Shown one piece after another: positions 1 to 8,252 of a DNA stretch of 64,000 nucleotides. The position numbers and the translations under genes are program-made. Under the pieces are notes generated by a model that had not been told where the DNA came from, searched no databases, and saw only the letters and a program-made list of their open reading frames with translations. How positions within the stretch are numbered: position 1 is the first letter of the stretch; the number at the start of each line of letters is the position of its first letter. Origin of the DNA: Ramlibacter rhizophilus (GTDB taxonomy: Bacteria; Pseudomonadota; Gammaproteobacteria; Burkholderiales; Burkholderiaceae_C). Location of the stretch: the NCBI RefSeq assembly GCF_004681965.1, contig NZ_SMLL01000008.1:246029-310028 (forward strand). Direction: 5' to 3'.

Positions 1-131
1 TGGAGGCTGGTGGGACGCATGGGATGCTTTCGATGCTGGGGACGAACCCGACGCCTTCCATTGGACGCTTCAGCGCGACCGTCGTGGGCGGCCGCCCGGT
101 CAAAGCCGTTGCCGGAAGTAACATTGCCTGA
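1..131 (+). CDS. 3' end of an unidentified protein gene (partial)
   Basis: An open frame (frame 3) enters from the left edge and stops at TGA 129-131. About 42 residues are visible, ending in GGRPVKAVAGSNIA. The residue mix looks like real coding sequence and the frame ends just before the glnS promoter, but the visible part carries no motif I recognise. Without the upstream sequence no function can be given. It could also be a chance open frame in GC-rich DNA. Confidence 0.35.
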   Translation, partial: EAGGTHGMLSMLGTNPTPSIGRFSATVVGGRPVKAVAGSNIA

Positions 132-145
132 GCGCCACCTAGAAT
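118..145 (+). promoter_or_regulatory. Candidate glnS promoter, close to the start codon
   Basis: GTAACA at 118-123 and TAGAAT at 140-145 are 16 bp apart and resemble a sigma-70 promoter. TAGAAT or TAAAAT also precedes purM, rpsT, argD and gyrA in this window. Transcription from this -10 would begin near 152, only about three bases before the glnS ATG, and no Shine-Dalgarno is visible. A leaderless or near-leaderless mRNA is therefore possible. Confidence 0.4.
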
Positions 146-154
146 CGGGCGGCT

Positions 155-1939
155 ATGACCGCGCCAGCCGACAAAGACAGCCCGAAAGCGAGCAACTTCC
201 TGCGCCAGATCATCGAGCGCGACCTGGCCCAGGGCAGCTATGCGCAGCGTCGCTGGGCCGGGCGTCCGGCCGATGCCACCACCCATCAGGCCGGCGAGAT
301 CGATCCCGCACGCATCCGCACCCGCTTTCCGCCCGAGCCCAACGGCTACCTGCACGTGGGCCATGCCAAGAGCATCTGCCTGAACTTCGGCCTGGCCCGC
401 GAGTACGGGGGCGTGTGCCACATGCGGTTCGACGACACCAACCCCGAGAAGGAGGAGCAGGAGTACGTCGACGCCATCCTGGACGCGGTCCACTGGCTGG
501 GCTTCGGCTGGGACGCCAATGGCACCAGCCACCTGTACCACGCGAGCGACTACTTCGACTTCATGTACCGCGCCGCCGAGTACCTGGTCGAACAGGGCCT
601 GGCCTACGTTGACGAACAGACGCCCGAGCAGATGCGCGCCAACCGCGGCGACTTCAGCCGTCCCGGCGTGGACAGTCCCTACCGGAACCGCACGCCGGCC
701 GAGAACCTGCAGCGCTTTCGCGAAATGCGCGAGGGCCAGCTGCCCGACGGCGCGGCCGTGCTGCGGGCGCGCATCGACATGGCCAGCCCCAACATCAACA
801 TGCGCGACCCGGCCCTGTACCGGATCAAGCATGCGGAGCATCACAACACGGGCGACCGCTGGTGCATCTACCCCATGTACACCTTCGCGCACCCGATCGA
901 GGATGCGCTGGAGAACATCACCCACAGCCTGTGCACGCTGGAGTTCGAGGACCAGCGCCCGTTCTATGACTGGCTGCTGGACCGCCTGCGCGAAGGTGGG
1001 CTCATCAACGCGCCGCAGCCGCGCCAGTACGAGTTCGCGCGCCTGAACCTCACCTACGTGCTCACCAGCAAGCGCAAGCTCAAGCAGCTGGTGGACGAAG
1101 GCCATGTGAGCGGCTGGGACGACCCGCGCATGCCCACCATCGTCGGCCTGCGCCGGCGCGGCTACACGCCCGAGAGCCTGCAGCTGTTCTCCGAGCGCAT
1201 CGGCGTGACCAAGGCCAACGGCTGGATCGACTTCAGCACGCTGGAGATCGCACTGCGCGACGACCTGGACCCCAAGGCGGCTCGCGCCATGGCGGTCATC
1301 GATCCGCTCAAGCTCATCGTGGAAAACTGGGACGAGGCCATGGGCGCCGGGCACCTGGAGCCCTGCACCGCACCCGTCCACCCGCACCAGCCCGAACGCG
1401 GGCAGCGCCATTTCGTCTTCGGTCGCGAGCTCTGGATCGAGCGCGGTGACTTCGAGGAGACCCCGCCCAAGGGCTACAACCGCCTCTACCCCGGCAACAA
1501 GGTGCGCCTGAAGTACGGCTACGTGGTCGAGTGCGTCGGCGCGGACAAGGACGCGCAGGGCCACGTGCAGGCGGTGCGCGTGCGCGTCTTTCCGGAAAGC
1601 AAGAGCGGCACACCCGGCAGCGACAGCGTCAAGGCCAAGGGCGTGATCACCTGGGTGGCCGCGGCCGATGCGGTGGCAGCGCAGGTGCGTCTGTACGACC
1701 GCCTCTTCGCCGTGGCGCAGCCGGACACCGGCGAGCGCGACTTCCTGGAAGAACTCAACCCGGACAGCCTGAAGGTCGTCAGCGCCTGGGTGGAGCCCTC
1801 GCTCGCGCAGGCCCGGCCCGACGAGAAGTTCCAGTTCGAGCGCCACGGCTACTTCGTGGCCGACCGCAAGGACCACGCGCCCGGCCAGCCGGTCTTCAAC
1901 CGCGTGACCGGCCTGAAGGACACCTTCGCGCGGACCTGA
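155..1939 (+). CDS. glnS: Glutaminyl-tRNA synthetase
   Basis: Cytoplasmic class I aminoacyl-tRNA synthetase that charges tRNA-Gln with glutamine using ATP. The 594-residue product carries the HIGH-type motif HVGH at 67-70 in PEPNGYLHVGHAK, and the KMSKS-equivalent TSKRK near 304-308. The C-terminal third contains the anticodon-binding beta-barrels, with the stretch FNRVTGLKDTF at the end. It is about 40 residues longer than E. coli GlnRS (554), partly through an N-terminal extension and an extra segment in the C-terminal half. The start at MTAPADKDSP gives the expected N-terminus ahead of NFLRQIIERDL. It stands alone. Presence of glnS implies direct Gln-tRNA charging. Confidence 0.97.
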   Translation: MTAPADKDSPKASNFLRQIIERDLAQGSYAQRRWAGRPADATTHQAGEIDPARIRTRFPPEPNGYLHVGHAKSICLNFGLAREYGGVCHMRFDDTNPEKEEQEYVDAILDAVHWLGFGWDANGTSHLYHASDYFDFMYRAAEYLVEQGLAYVDEQTPEQMRANRGDFSRPGVDSPYRNRTPAENLQRFREMREGQLPDGAAVLRARIDMASPNINMRDPALYRIKHAEHHNTGDRWCIYPMYTFAHPIEDALENITHSLCTLEFEDQRPFYDWLLDRLREGGLINAPQPRQYEFARLNLTYVLTSKRKLKQLVDEGHVSGWDDPRMPTIVGLRRRGYTPESLQLFSERIGVTKANGWIDFSTLEIALRDDLDPKAARAMAVIDPLKLIVENWDEAMGAGHLEPCTAPVHPHQPERGQRHFVFGRELWIERGDFEETPPKGYNRLYPGNKVRLKYGYVVECVGADKDAQGHVQAVRVRVFPESKSGTPGSDSVKAKGVITWVAAADAVAAQVRLYDRLFAVAQPDTGERDFLEELNPDSLKVVSAWVEPSLAQARPDEKFQFERHGYFVADRKDHAPGQPVFNRVTGLKDTFART

Positions 1940-2143
1940 GCGCACGGCCGGGCCACGAAGGCGTGAAGGAATCGTAGCGAGCGGCTTGAGGTGGCGCGGA
2001 GCATCGCAGCCGTACAAGCGGACGGCGAGAAGCGCAGGCGCCAGATCGGGACGCGCAGTCGATTCATTCACACCTTCCGCGCTTGTCACTGATTCGAACC
2101 GCGCCCCCACGGCGCGCGCCAGCCCGGCCACAATGCATCCATC

Positions 2144-2722
2144 ATGCATTTGCCGAAGCCGACCCGACGCCGGGTGCTGGGCCGTCTGGCCTGGCCGCTC
2201 GCGGCCGCGGCCCTGGCGGGCTGCGCCGGCTTCCCCGGCGCACCCACGCGCTATCGCATCAGCGCTGCGCAACTCGAGGAGTCCCTGCGCGAGCGCGTGC
2301 CCCTGCGCCACTCCATGGGCGGCATCGTGGAGGTCACGGCCAGGGTGGACGGACTGCGCATGCTCCCCGAGCGCGAGCAGGTGGCCGCCCAGGTGAAGTT
2401 CGAGTCCAGCGGGCCCTTGCTGCCGCAAAGCTTCCACGGCTCCTTCGACCTGCTGTTCGGACTGCGCTGGGAACCGTCCGACCACAGCCTGCGGGCGCAC
2501 CAGCTGGAGCTGCGTTCGCTGCGGCTGCCCATGGTGGTGGGGCGCAGCGCGCAACTGCTGGAGGCCGCTTTGACCGCGGTTTCGCGCCAGCTCATCGGCG
2601 ACGTGGTGCTGCACCGCCTCAGCCCGCGCGAGGTGCAGCGCCTGCGCGGCTGGGGCCTGCGGCCCGACACCATCGATGTGACGCCGGACGGCCTGGAGCT
2701 CGGGTTCGCCCCGCTCGCATGA
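2144..2722 (+). CDS. DUF1439/YceB-like lipoprotein
   Basis: A 192-residue protein with a basic start (RRR at 8-10), a short hydrophobic stretch and the lipobox LAGC, with the lipidated cysteine at about residue 27. It is therefore probably an outer- or inner-membrane-anchored periplasmic lipoprotein. The rest (YRISAAQLEESLRERVPLR, later DTIDVTPDGLELGF) resembles the YceB / DUF1439 lipoproteins, which have a lipid-binding-like fold and no defined role. It precedes a small membrane-protein gene by 12 bases, suggesting co-transcription. Family assignment is by recognition of the overall pattern and is moderately sure; the lipoprotein call is firm. Confidence 0.75.
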   Translation: MHLPKPTRRRVLGRLAWPLAAAALAGCAGFPGAPTRYRISAAQLEESLRERVPLRHSMGGIVEVTARVDGLRMLPEREQVAAQVKFESSGPLLPQSFHGSFDLLFGLRWEPSDHSLRAHQLELRSLRLPMVVGRSAQLLEAALTAVSRQLIGDVVLHRLSPREVQRLRGWGLRPDTIDVTPDGLELGFAPLA

Positions 2723-2734
2723 GAGGAGATGCCC

Positions 2735-3067
2735 ATGACCATCGATTCCAGCCCCGGCCTCGGTGTCCTGCTCTATCGCTACTTCTTCTTCGGCTGGCTG
2801 TTCAAGGATGTGAGCCGGGGCAACCTCTTCGAGCGCGCCGCCGCCTGGCGCCACAACCAGGCGCAGGCGCAGTGGCTGCCCACCTACATGCGCCGCTGGC
2901 TGGCCTGGGGGCTGGGCTTCTACGTGCTGGGGTGGGCCCTGGAGCTCGCGCTCGGCTCGGCGCTGCTGTCGGCCTTGTTCTACGTGCCCGGCGCCTTGAG
3001 CGTGCCGGTCAATGCGGTGATCGCGGCCGCGTGGCTCGGCCTGAAGTCACTTCCGGGTCCGTTCTAG
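2735..3067 (+). CDS. Small inner-membrane protein, unknown function
   Basis: A 110-residue protein with one or two hydrophobic segments in its second half (WLAWGLGFYVLGWALELALGSALLSALFYV), and another near VNAVIAAAWLGL. AGGAG at 2724-2728 directly abuts the first ATG (2729) but lies six bases before the ATG at 2735, so I chose MTIDSSPG as the start. It follows the lipoprotein gene closely and is probably translated from the same transcript. The N-terminal part (YRYFFFGWLFKDVSRGNLFERAAAWRHN) is aromatic-rich and amphipathic. I do not recognise the family. Confidence 0.7.
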   Translation: MTIDSSPGLGVLLYRYFFFGWLFKDVSRGNLFERAAAWRHNQAQAQWLPTYMRRWLAWGLGFYVLGWALELALGSALLSALFYVPGALSVPVNAVIAAAWLGLKSLPGPF

Positions 3068-3358
3068 GCCGCGGCTGCGTGGGCGGACGGCCATCGGGCG
3101 GGAAGGTTTCGCCAGGACGGTGCACCAGCGGACGCGAGCGAAGCATTTCCGCGAACGCGCTGTCCGCCCCCTCGCCACCACGGGAGCGGCTCGGGCTGCG
3201 CGCCGGTGCAGGACCATCGGTCGATGAAGGCTTGGACGACTCGGTCACTTCGAACTCCCGAAGAGCGGCGCCTGGGCCGGGCACCATGTCAAGCGGGTTT
3301 CAGGTTAGCACCGTGTCGAAGGCAGCGGTGCAAGTCCGCGCAAGACACCTGAGATTGG
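3068..3358. other. Gene-free stretch between convergent genes
   Basis: About 290 bases between the small membrane-protein gene and the convergent SDR gene. Short open frames here have no start signals or recognisable product. I see no clear terminator, only scattered short GC-rich inverted repeats. Confidence 0.5.
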
Positions 3359-4267
3359 TCAAGCCCTCGCGGCGCGCAACTTCATCATTTCGTTCTCACC
3401 CTGGCCGTTTCCGCTGCCCGGCACCGTCTCGCCCTGACGGTCCAGCACCTCGTCGAGGCGCCGCGCGAGCGCCTCGTCGGCATCCGGGCCGCGGCCGATG
3501 TAGGCGCCGCGCGTGAGCGTCACATGCGCGGACTCGAAGCTGCCGGCGCCCGCGCACAGGATGGTGCGGCTGGGAGCCTCCTGGCTCGCCAGCACCAGCA
3601 TGGCGGGCACCACGGCCTCCGGGCCGAAGGCCTCCAGCATGTCGGGCGGGAACAGCTTCTCGGTCATGCGCGTGGTCGCCGTGGGCGCCAGGCAATTGAC
3701 GTGGATGCCGTGCTTCGCGCCTTCGAGCGCGAGCGTCTGCATCAGGCCCACGAGGGCCATCTTCGCGGCGCCGTAGTTGCTCTGGCCGAAGTTGCCGTAC
3801 AGGCCCGAGGACGAGGTGGTGAGCACGATGCGGCCGTAGCGCTGCGCCACCATGTGCGGCCAGGCCGCCTTGCAGGCATGCACCGCGCCCATGAGGTGCA
3901 CGTCCAGCACCTGCCGGAAGTCCTCCAGCTCCATCTTGGCGAAGGTCTTGTCCCGCAGGATGCCGGCGTTGTTCACGAGCACATCGATGCGGCCCCAGGT
4001 GTCCAGGGCGCGCTGCACCATGCCCTGCACCGCGTCGAAGTCGGTGACCGACGCGCCGTCGGCGACCGCCTCGCCGCCCCGGGCGCGGATCTCCTCGACC
4101 ACCGCCTGCGCCGCCGTCGCGGACCCGCCGCTGCCGTCCACCGCGCCGCCCAGGTCGTTCACGAGCACGCGGGCGCCACGCGCCGCGAGCGCCAGCGCAT
4201 GCTGGCGGCCCAGGCCGCCGCCGGCGCCCGTCACGATGGCCACGCGGCCGCTGAAATCCAATGCCAT
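3359..4267 (-). CDS. Short-chain dehydrogenase/reductase (3-hydroxyacyl-CoA dehydrogenase-like)
   Basis: A 302-residue NAD(P)-dependent oxidoreductase. The nucleotide-binding motif TGAGGGLG is at 13-20 and NNAG at 99-102. The catalytic Ser is about 152, with Tyr165 and Lys169 in YGAAK. The extended N-terminal half (VNDLGGAVDGSGGSATAAQ) is typical of SDRs related to the (3R)-hydroxyacyl-CoA dehydrogenase domain of the peroxisomal multifunctional enzyme, so the substrate may be a beta-hydroxyacyl-CoA. The start at MALDFSG is set by AGGAG four bases upstream; the open frame continues into repetitive DNA but is not coding there. It stands alone. Substrate is inferred, the fold is certain. Confidence 0.88.
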   Translation of the reverse strand: MALDFSGRVAIVTGAGGGLGRQHALALAARGARVLVNDLGGAVDGSGGSATAAQAVVEEIRARGGEAVADGASVTDFDAVQGMVQRALDTWGRIDVLVNNAGILRDKTFAKMELEDFRQVLDVHLMGAVHACKAAWPHMVAQRYGRIVLTTSSSGLYGNFGQSNYGAAKMALVGLMQTLALEGAKHGIHVNCLAPTATTRMTEKLFPPDMLEAFGPEAVVPAMLVLASQEAPSRTILCAGAGSFESAHVTLTRGAYIGRGPDADEALARRLDEVLDRQGETVPGSGNGQGENEMMKLRAARA

Positions 4268-4387
4268 AGCACTCCTCGGAAATTCGATCGATGTCGGCTC
4301 GAACTCTAGCGCGTGCGGGCGCCCGCGCGCGTCCCCCCGGAACGTGTGAGCCTCGGACGGCTTCTCGTGCTGCGCTGCGGGCTTGCT

Positions 4388-4939
4388 GTCGTGGCTTGCC
4401 GGGTCTCGGCCCGGCGGCCGACCTCCTTCTTTTGCTTCGCCAAAAGAAGGAGGCAAGAAAAGGCGACCCGGGTGGCTGCGACCCCGCGGCTTCGCCGCGG
4501 GGCAACCTGCGCCGAAGCGCTTCGGCCGGGGTCCGCGTGAAACTCGCCCTGCGGGCTCAGACAGCACGCGGCCCTTTATCCGGCCGAAGCACTCCGGCGC
4601 AGGCGCATCCACACGGGCGGGGGAGAGGGACCGACACGGCCTGCGGCCGTGTCCTCGGATTAGAGAAATTGGGCCGAGCGCAGCGATGGCCCGAGACAGC
4701 CCCCTGTGGACGTGCCGAGGAGCGCAGGGCGGCGGGGAAAAAGAAGCGGGCCTTGTCTGAGCCCGCAGGGCGAGTTTGGCCCGCTTCCCCCGCCGGCCGA
4801 GCACCGCAGGTTGCCCTGTTCACCGCGCAGCGGTGAACAGGGACACGGCCACCGGGGTCGCCTTTTCTTTGCCTACTTTCTTTTGGCGAAGCAAAAGAAA
4901 GTAGGTCGCCCGCCGGGGCGAGACCCGGCAAGCCACGAC
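4388..4939. repeat. Composite inverted-repeat extragenic element rich in hairpins
   Basis: The outer arms 4388-4475 and 4849-4939 are imperfect reverse complements (about 90 bases each). An inner perfect 24-base pair of arms lies at 4540-4563 and 4755-4778. Individual strong hairpins include 4422-4453 (13 bp, loop CTTCGC), 4633-4653 (9 bp), 4814-4842 (13 bp, loop GCA) and 4872-4905 (14 bp, loop GCGAAG). It fills the 720-base gap between the SDR gene and its neighbour and has no convincing reading frame. Elements built round a core like CTTTCTTTTGCTTCGCC are, from memory, frequent between genes in Comamonadaceae and Xanthomonas genomes. No target-site duplication or transposase is visible. Confidence 0.8.
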
Positions 4940-4987
4940 CGAACAAGCGCCACTTCAACGAAGGCCTAGTCCAGCAACCCAAGCGAC

Positions 4988-5416
4988 TCAGGGAGCCGCG
5001 CCCAGCGCCGTGATGATGTCCACCACGCGCCCCGCACCGGGCGCGAGCAGCATGAGGTCGGCGCCGACGCGCACGTAGCGATACCCGGCCGGTACCGGCG
5101 GCAGCTGCACGACCAGGGCCTGCGGTACCGGCTGAAGCGTCACGTCACCGGGCAGCAGCTTGCCGACCGCCCAGGTGCGCGCTCGCCCGGGCGGAAGGCA
5201 CACGGGCCCCTTGCGCGACAGCCCCGGCGGGCAGGTGTTCGGGTACTGCTCCTGGTAGAAGCGCGCCACCACCGCCCTGTGGTGCGGCTCGAACACGGCG
5301 CCGGCTCGGGGCACGGGAGCCTCGGCGCTGCTCGCGGCTGCCGCCGCCCCCGCGGCGCGCGACTGCGCCGCGCCGAAGCTGAGGATCGCGGCAACCAGGA
5401 CGATCGCCGCGCGCAT
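4988..5416 (-). CDS. Secreted/periplasmic protein, RcnB-like (unknown function)
   Basis: A 142-residue protein with an N-terminal signal peptide (MRAAIVLVAAILSFGAAQSRA). The mature part contains HHRAVVARFYQEQY and then CPPGLSRKGPVCLPPG, giving two cysteines that could form a disulfide. It ends YRYVRVGADLMLLAPGAGRVVDIITAL. The C-terminal pattern resembles small periplasmic RcnB/anti-virulence-regulator-like proteins, but I am not certain. The start ATG overlaps the gshA stop by one base (TGATG), so the two are translationally coupled. Why it should be coupled to glutathione synthesis is not evident. Confidence 0.72.
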   Translation of the reverse strand: MRAAIVLVAAILSFGAAQSRAAGAAAAASSAEAPVPRAGAVFEPHHRAVVARFYQEQYPNTCPPGLSRKGPVCLPPGRARTWAVGKLLPGDVTLQPVPQALVVQLPPVPAGYRYVRVGADLMLLAPGAGRVVDIITALGAAP

Positions 5417-6969
5417 CACACCGAGGCGAGTGCGGGCGCGACCGCCGCGCGCGAGAGGCCCAGGCGCTCGGGGGCGATGTACTGCTGTCGGTAGTGCTCG
5501 AAGGGCAGGCTGTCGCGGGCCTCGATGTCGCGCTGGTCCTGCAGCGACTGTTCGGACAGCGCCGCGAAGCGCGCCTGCTGCGCGGCGCTGAAGGGCAGCG
5601 CCATCAGCTTGGCGCGCGTGGCTTGCGAGAGGCCGAGCGCGAAGTCCAGGAAGCAATTGTCGTAGTCGCGCGCCATGGCCTCGAGCACGCGGGCCGAGGG
5701 CAGCAGCTCCGGCGCATCGACCAGGGCCTGCCCGGCGCGCAGTGCGTCGCGCCAGTCGGTGCTGCCGTGGGCGGCGTCCAGGGCCTCGGCCGCCGGCTCG
5801 AACTCGCGCAGCAGCTCGGCGGCCCAGCGGGCGAGCGTGACCTGCGAGTCGCCGCGCTCCAGCAGCAGCCCGGGCTGGCGGCCGTGGGCGGCCGTGCGGT
5901 GCTGGTTGCGCCCGATCTGCGCGATCTCCTCGGGCGTGTCGGGCGGGCTGTCCGCGAGCAGGCAGTGCAGCAGGAACACGTCCAGGAAACGCATGGTGGG
6001 CGCCTTGATGCCCACCGGCACGAAGGGGTCGAGGTCGAGCAGCCGCACCTCCACGTATTCGACGCCGCGCTCGCGCAGCGCGTGCAAGGGCCGCTCGCCG
6101 GGAAAGATCACGCGCTTGGGCCGGATCACGCCGTAGAACTCGTTTTCGATCTGCAGCAGCGTGGTGGCGAGCTGGTTGTACTCGCCGCCGGGGTTGACCA
6201 CGCCCAGCGCTTCATAGGCGGGATACGGCCGCGTCAATGCGTCCTGCAGCGAGGCGGCGTAGCCGTCCAGGCCGTTGTAGCTCACGGCCAGGCTGGCCTG
6301 CGCCTCGCTCTGGTAGCCCAGGCGCCCCATGCGCAGGGAGGTTCCGTGCGGCATGTAGAGCGTGCCCTCGCGCAGGCTCTGCAGCTCGTGCTCGCGCCCA
6401 GCCACGAAGGACGAACACACGGCGGGCGAAGCGCCGAAGAGGTACAGCAGCACGAAGGCATGCCGGCGGAAGTTGCGGATGAGGGCGAAGTAGCGCTCGC
6501 TGTCCAGCCCCGGCATGGACCAGTTGTAGTGGATGCCCGAGATGGTCTGCATGCGCCTGCCATAGCGGTACGCGAGACCCGTGCGGTAGACGCTCTTGGC
6601 GCGACCCACGTTCGAGTTGCCGTAGCGCCCGATGGGAATGGTCTCGTCGGCCGGCAGCCGGCAGGGCATGCTGGACACCCACATCAGCTCGTCGCCGAGC
6701 GCGCGGTAGGTGAACTGGTGGATGCGCAGCAACTCCTCCAGGCAGGTCTCGGGCGAGGCGTGCACGCCCGTGATCAGCTCCAGCTGCGACTCGCTGTAGT
6801 CGGTGGTGATGTTCGGGTGGGTGAGCGCGCTGCCGAGCGCCTGCGGATGCGGCGTGAGCGCCAGGGAGCCATCGCCGTTGGCCCGCAGGCTCTCTTTTTC
6901 GACGCCTCGGCGGATGCCCTTGAGGTGCTGCGGATCGAGGCGGGCCAGAGCCGGGGCGGGGATTCTCAT
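5416..6969 (-). CDS. gshA: Glutamate-cysteine ligase
   Basis: Cytoplasmic enzyme joining L-glutamate and L-cysteine with ATP, the first step of glutathione synthesis. At 517 residues it matches the E. coli-type (class 1) enzyme (518). Recognisable segments are RRGVEKESLRANGDG near the start, HPNITTDYSESQLELIT, the YRYGRRMQTISGIHYNWS glutamate/ATP-site region and VEYVEVRLLDLDPF. The start MRIPAPAL follows an AGAGA-type ribosome site; the frame stays open upstream, but that part overlaps the convergent spacing to the esterase gene and is not conserved in type. The downstream secreted-protein gene overlaps its stop. gshB was not found in this window. Confidence 0.95.
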   Translation of the reverse strand: MRIPAPALARLDPQHLKGIRRGVEKESLRANGDGSLALTPHPQALGSALTHPNITTDYSESQLELITGVHASPETCLEELLRIHQFTYRALGDELMWVSSMPCRLPADETIPIGRYGNSNVGRAKSVYRTGLAYRYGRRMQTISGIHYNWSMPGLDSERYFALIRNFRRHAFVLLYLFGASPAVCSSFVAGREHELQSLREGTLYMPHGTSLRMGRLGYQSEAQASLAVSYNGLDGYAASLQDALTRPYPAYEALGVVNPGGEYNQLATTLLQIENEFYGVIRPKRVIFPGERPLHALRERGVEYVEVRLLDLDPFVPVGIKAPTMRFLDVFLLHCLLADSPPDTPEEIAQIGRNQHRTAAHGRQPGLLLERGDSQVTLARWAAELLREFEPAAEALDAAHGSTDWRDALRAGQALVDAPELLPSARVLEAMARDYDNCFLDFALGLSQATRAKLMALPFSAAQQARFAALSEQSLQDQRDIEARDSLPFEHYRQQYIAPERLGLSRAAVAPALASV

Positions 6970-7042
6970 AACTTGTCTCTGTGCCGGGGCGTGTATCGGC
7001 CCGGAAGGTAACACCATTGCGTTTTTCGTGCTCGCGGCCCGC

Positions 7043-7714
7043 TCAGCCTGCGCCCAGCACCCGGACCAGCCACTGCTGGAGGTCCGCGATCTCCTCCATG
7101 GAGACCGTATGGCCCATGGGGTATTCGTGCCACTCCACACCCAGGCCGAGCCCGGCCAGCAGGTCGCGGCTGGCGCGGCCGCGCTCGACCGCGACGATCT
7201 CGTCCTGGCTGCCGTGCGCCATGAACACCGGCACGTCCGCATTGGCCGGGTTGCGTTCCGCCGCCGTGCTGTCCGCCAGCGGCAGGTAGCCCGAGAGCCC
7301 CGCGATGCCGGCCAGGCGCGATGCGTGGCGCAGCCCCGTGAGCAGGGCCATGGCGCAGCCCTGCGAGAAGCCGGCGAGCACCATGCGACGGGCGGGGATG
7401 CCCCGCGCCTGCTCGCGCTGCAGCAGCGCATCGACGGATGCGAGCGAGGCGCGCAGCCCGGCCTCGTCCTCGCGCCGCGCGAGGTCCGCGCCCAGGATGT
7501 CGTACCAGGCGCGCATGCGATAGCCGTTGTTGATGGTCACCGGCATGACCGGCGCGTGCGGGAACACGAAGCGCACCGGTCCCACGGCACGCAGGTCCAG
7601 CGCCTGCGCCACCGGAACGAAGTCGTTGCCGTCCGCGCCCAGCCCGTGCAGGACCACGACGCAGGCCTTGGGCTGCGGCCCGGTCTCGAATTCCAGTGTC
7701 TGCAATTGACTCAT
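7043..7714 (-). CDS. Carboxylesterase / phospholipase family hydrolase
   Basis: A 223-residue alpha/beta-hydrolase of the small carboxylesterase (acyl-protein thioesterase-like) family. The oxyanion loop HGLGADGND is at 23-31. The nucleophile Ser117 is in GFSQG, the acid is Asp171 in HGSQDE and the catalytic base is His202 in MGHTV. No signal peptide, so cytoplasmic; such enzymes cleave short-chain esters. It lies upstream of gshA on the same strand with a 73-base gap and diverges from the HPF-like gene. The start MSQLQTLEF is chosen because the conserved domain begins there, although the frame remains open further upstream. Confidence 0.92.
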   Translation of the reverse strand: MSQLQTLEFETGPQPKACVVVLHGLGADGNDFVPVAQALDLRAVGPVRFVFPHAPVMPVTINNGYRMRAWYDILGADLARREDEAGLRASLASVDALLQREQARGIPARRMVLAGFSQGCAMALLTGLRHASRLAGIAGLSGYLPLADSTAAERNPANADVPVFMAHGSQDEIVAVERGRASRDLLAGLGLGVEWHEYPMGHTVSMEEIADLQQWLVRVLGAG

Positions 7715-7811
7715 GATCTGATCCTTCGTTCGGCGGGATTGTCCTACAGGGCCGGCGAGCAGCGGTTGCGCACACTGGAGCGACACCCAAGCCCTGCAGA
7801 GAAGGAGACCC

Positions 7812-8174
7812 ATGCAAGTACAAGTGAACGCCGGCGACGGCATCGAGAGCACCGAAGCGCTGGAGCGCTGGGCCAACGACTACCTGAACGAGGCGCTGGC
7901 GCGGTTTCGCCAGGACATCACCGGCATCGAGGTGCAGCTCAAGGACGAGAACAGCGGCAAGAGCGGCCCGGCCGACAAGCGCTGCCTTCTCGAAGCCCGC
8001 GTGACCGGCCAGGACCCCATGGTGGCCGAGCACCGCGCGGAGAACCAGGACATGGCCATCCGGGGCGCGACGCAGAAGCTGCTGAAGGTTCTGGACCACC
8101 GCCTGGGCAAGCTGGAGCGGCGCGGAAATCATGACCGGGAGACCATTCGCAAGACGGGCAGCCCGCTGGTCTGA
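7812..8174 (+). CDS. HPF/RaiA-family ribosome-associated protein
   Basis: A 120-residue protein of the ribosome hibernation / sigma-54 modulation family, with the beta-alpha-beta-beta-beta-alpha pattern seen in MQVQVNAGDGIES, ALERWANDYLNEALARF, ITGIEVQLKDEN, KRCLLEARVTGQDPMVAEHRAENQDMAIRGATQKLLKVLDHRLGKLE. The closing helix carries the usual basic residues. Members bind the small subunit's decoding region and stabilise idle ribosomes; here the role is inferred from family. A good Shine-Dalgarno (GAAGGAGA) precedes the ATG. It has no long C-terminal dimerisation domain, so it is the short type. Confidence 0.8.
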   Translation: MQVQVNAGDGIESTEALERWANDYLNEALARFRQDITGIEVQLKDENSGKSGPADKRCLLEARVTGQDPMVAEHRAENQDMAIRGATQKLLKVLDHRLGKLERRGNHDRETIRKTGSPLV

Positions 8175-8252
8175 CAAGGCGTGACGCGGCCGCCCACGTC
8201 CCTGGCTGGCTAAGATCGCCGCCTCTTCGACAGCAATGCAGGAGGTTGGGCC

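Noticed and set aside
10..612. 200-codon open frame at the left end
   Set aside because: It overlaps glnS in another frame and has shadow-type composition.
4268..4804. Upstream extension of the SDR frame
   Set aside because: The frame stays open into the repeat, but the SDR domain and its ribosome site begin at 4267.
4291..4982. Several short open frames on both strands between 4.3 and 5.0 kb
   Set aside because: They are made of the arms and hairpins of the composite inverted-repeat element and have no start signals or domains.
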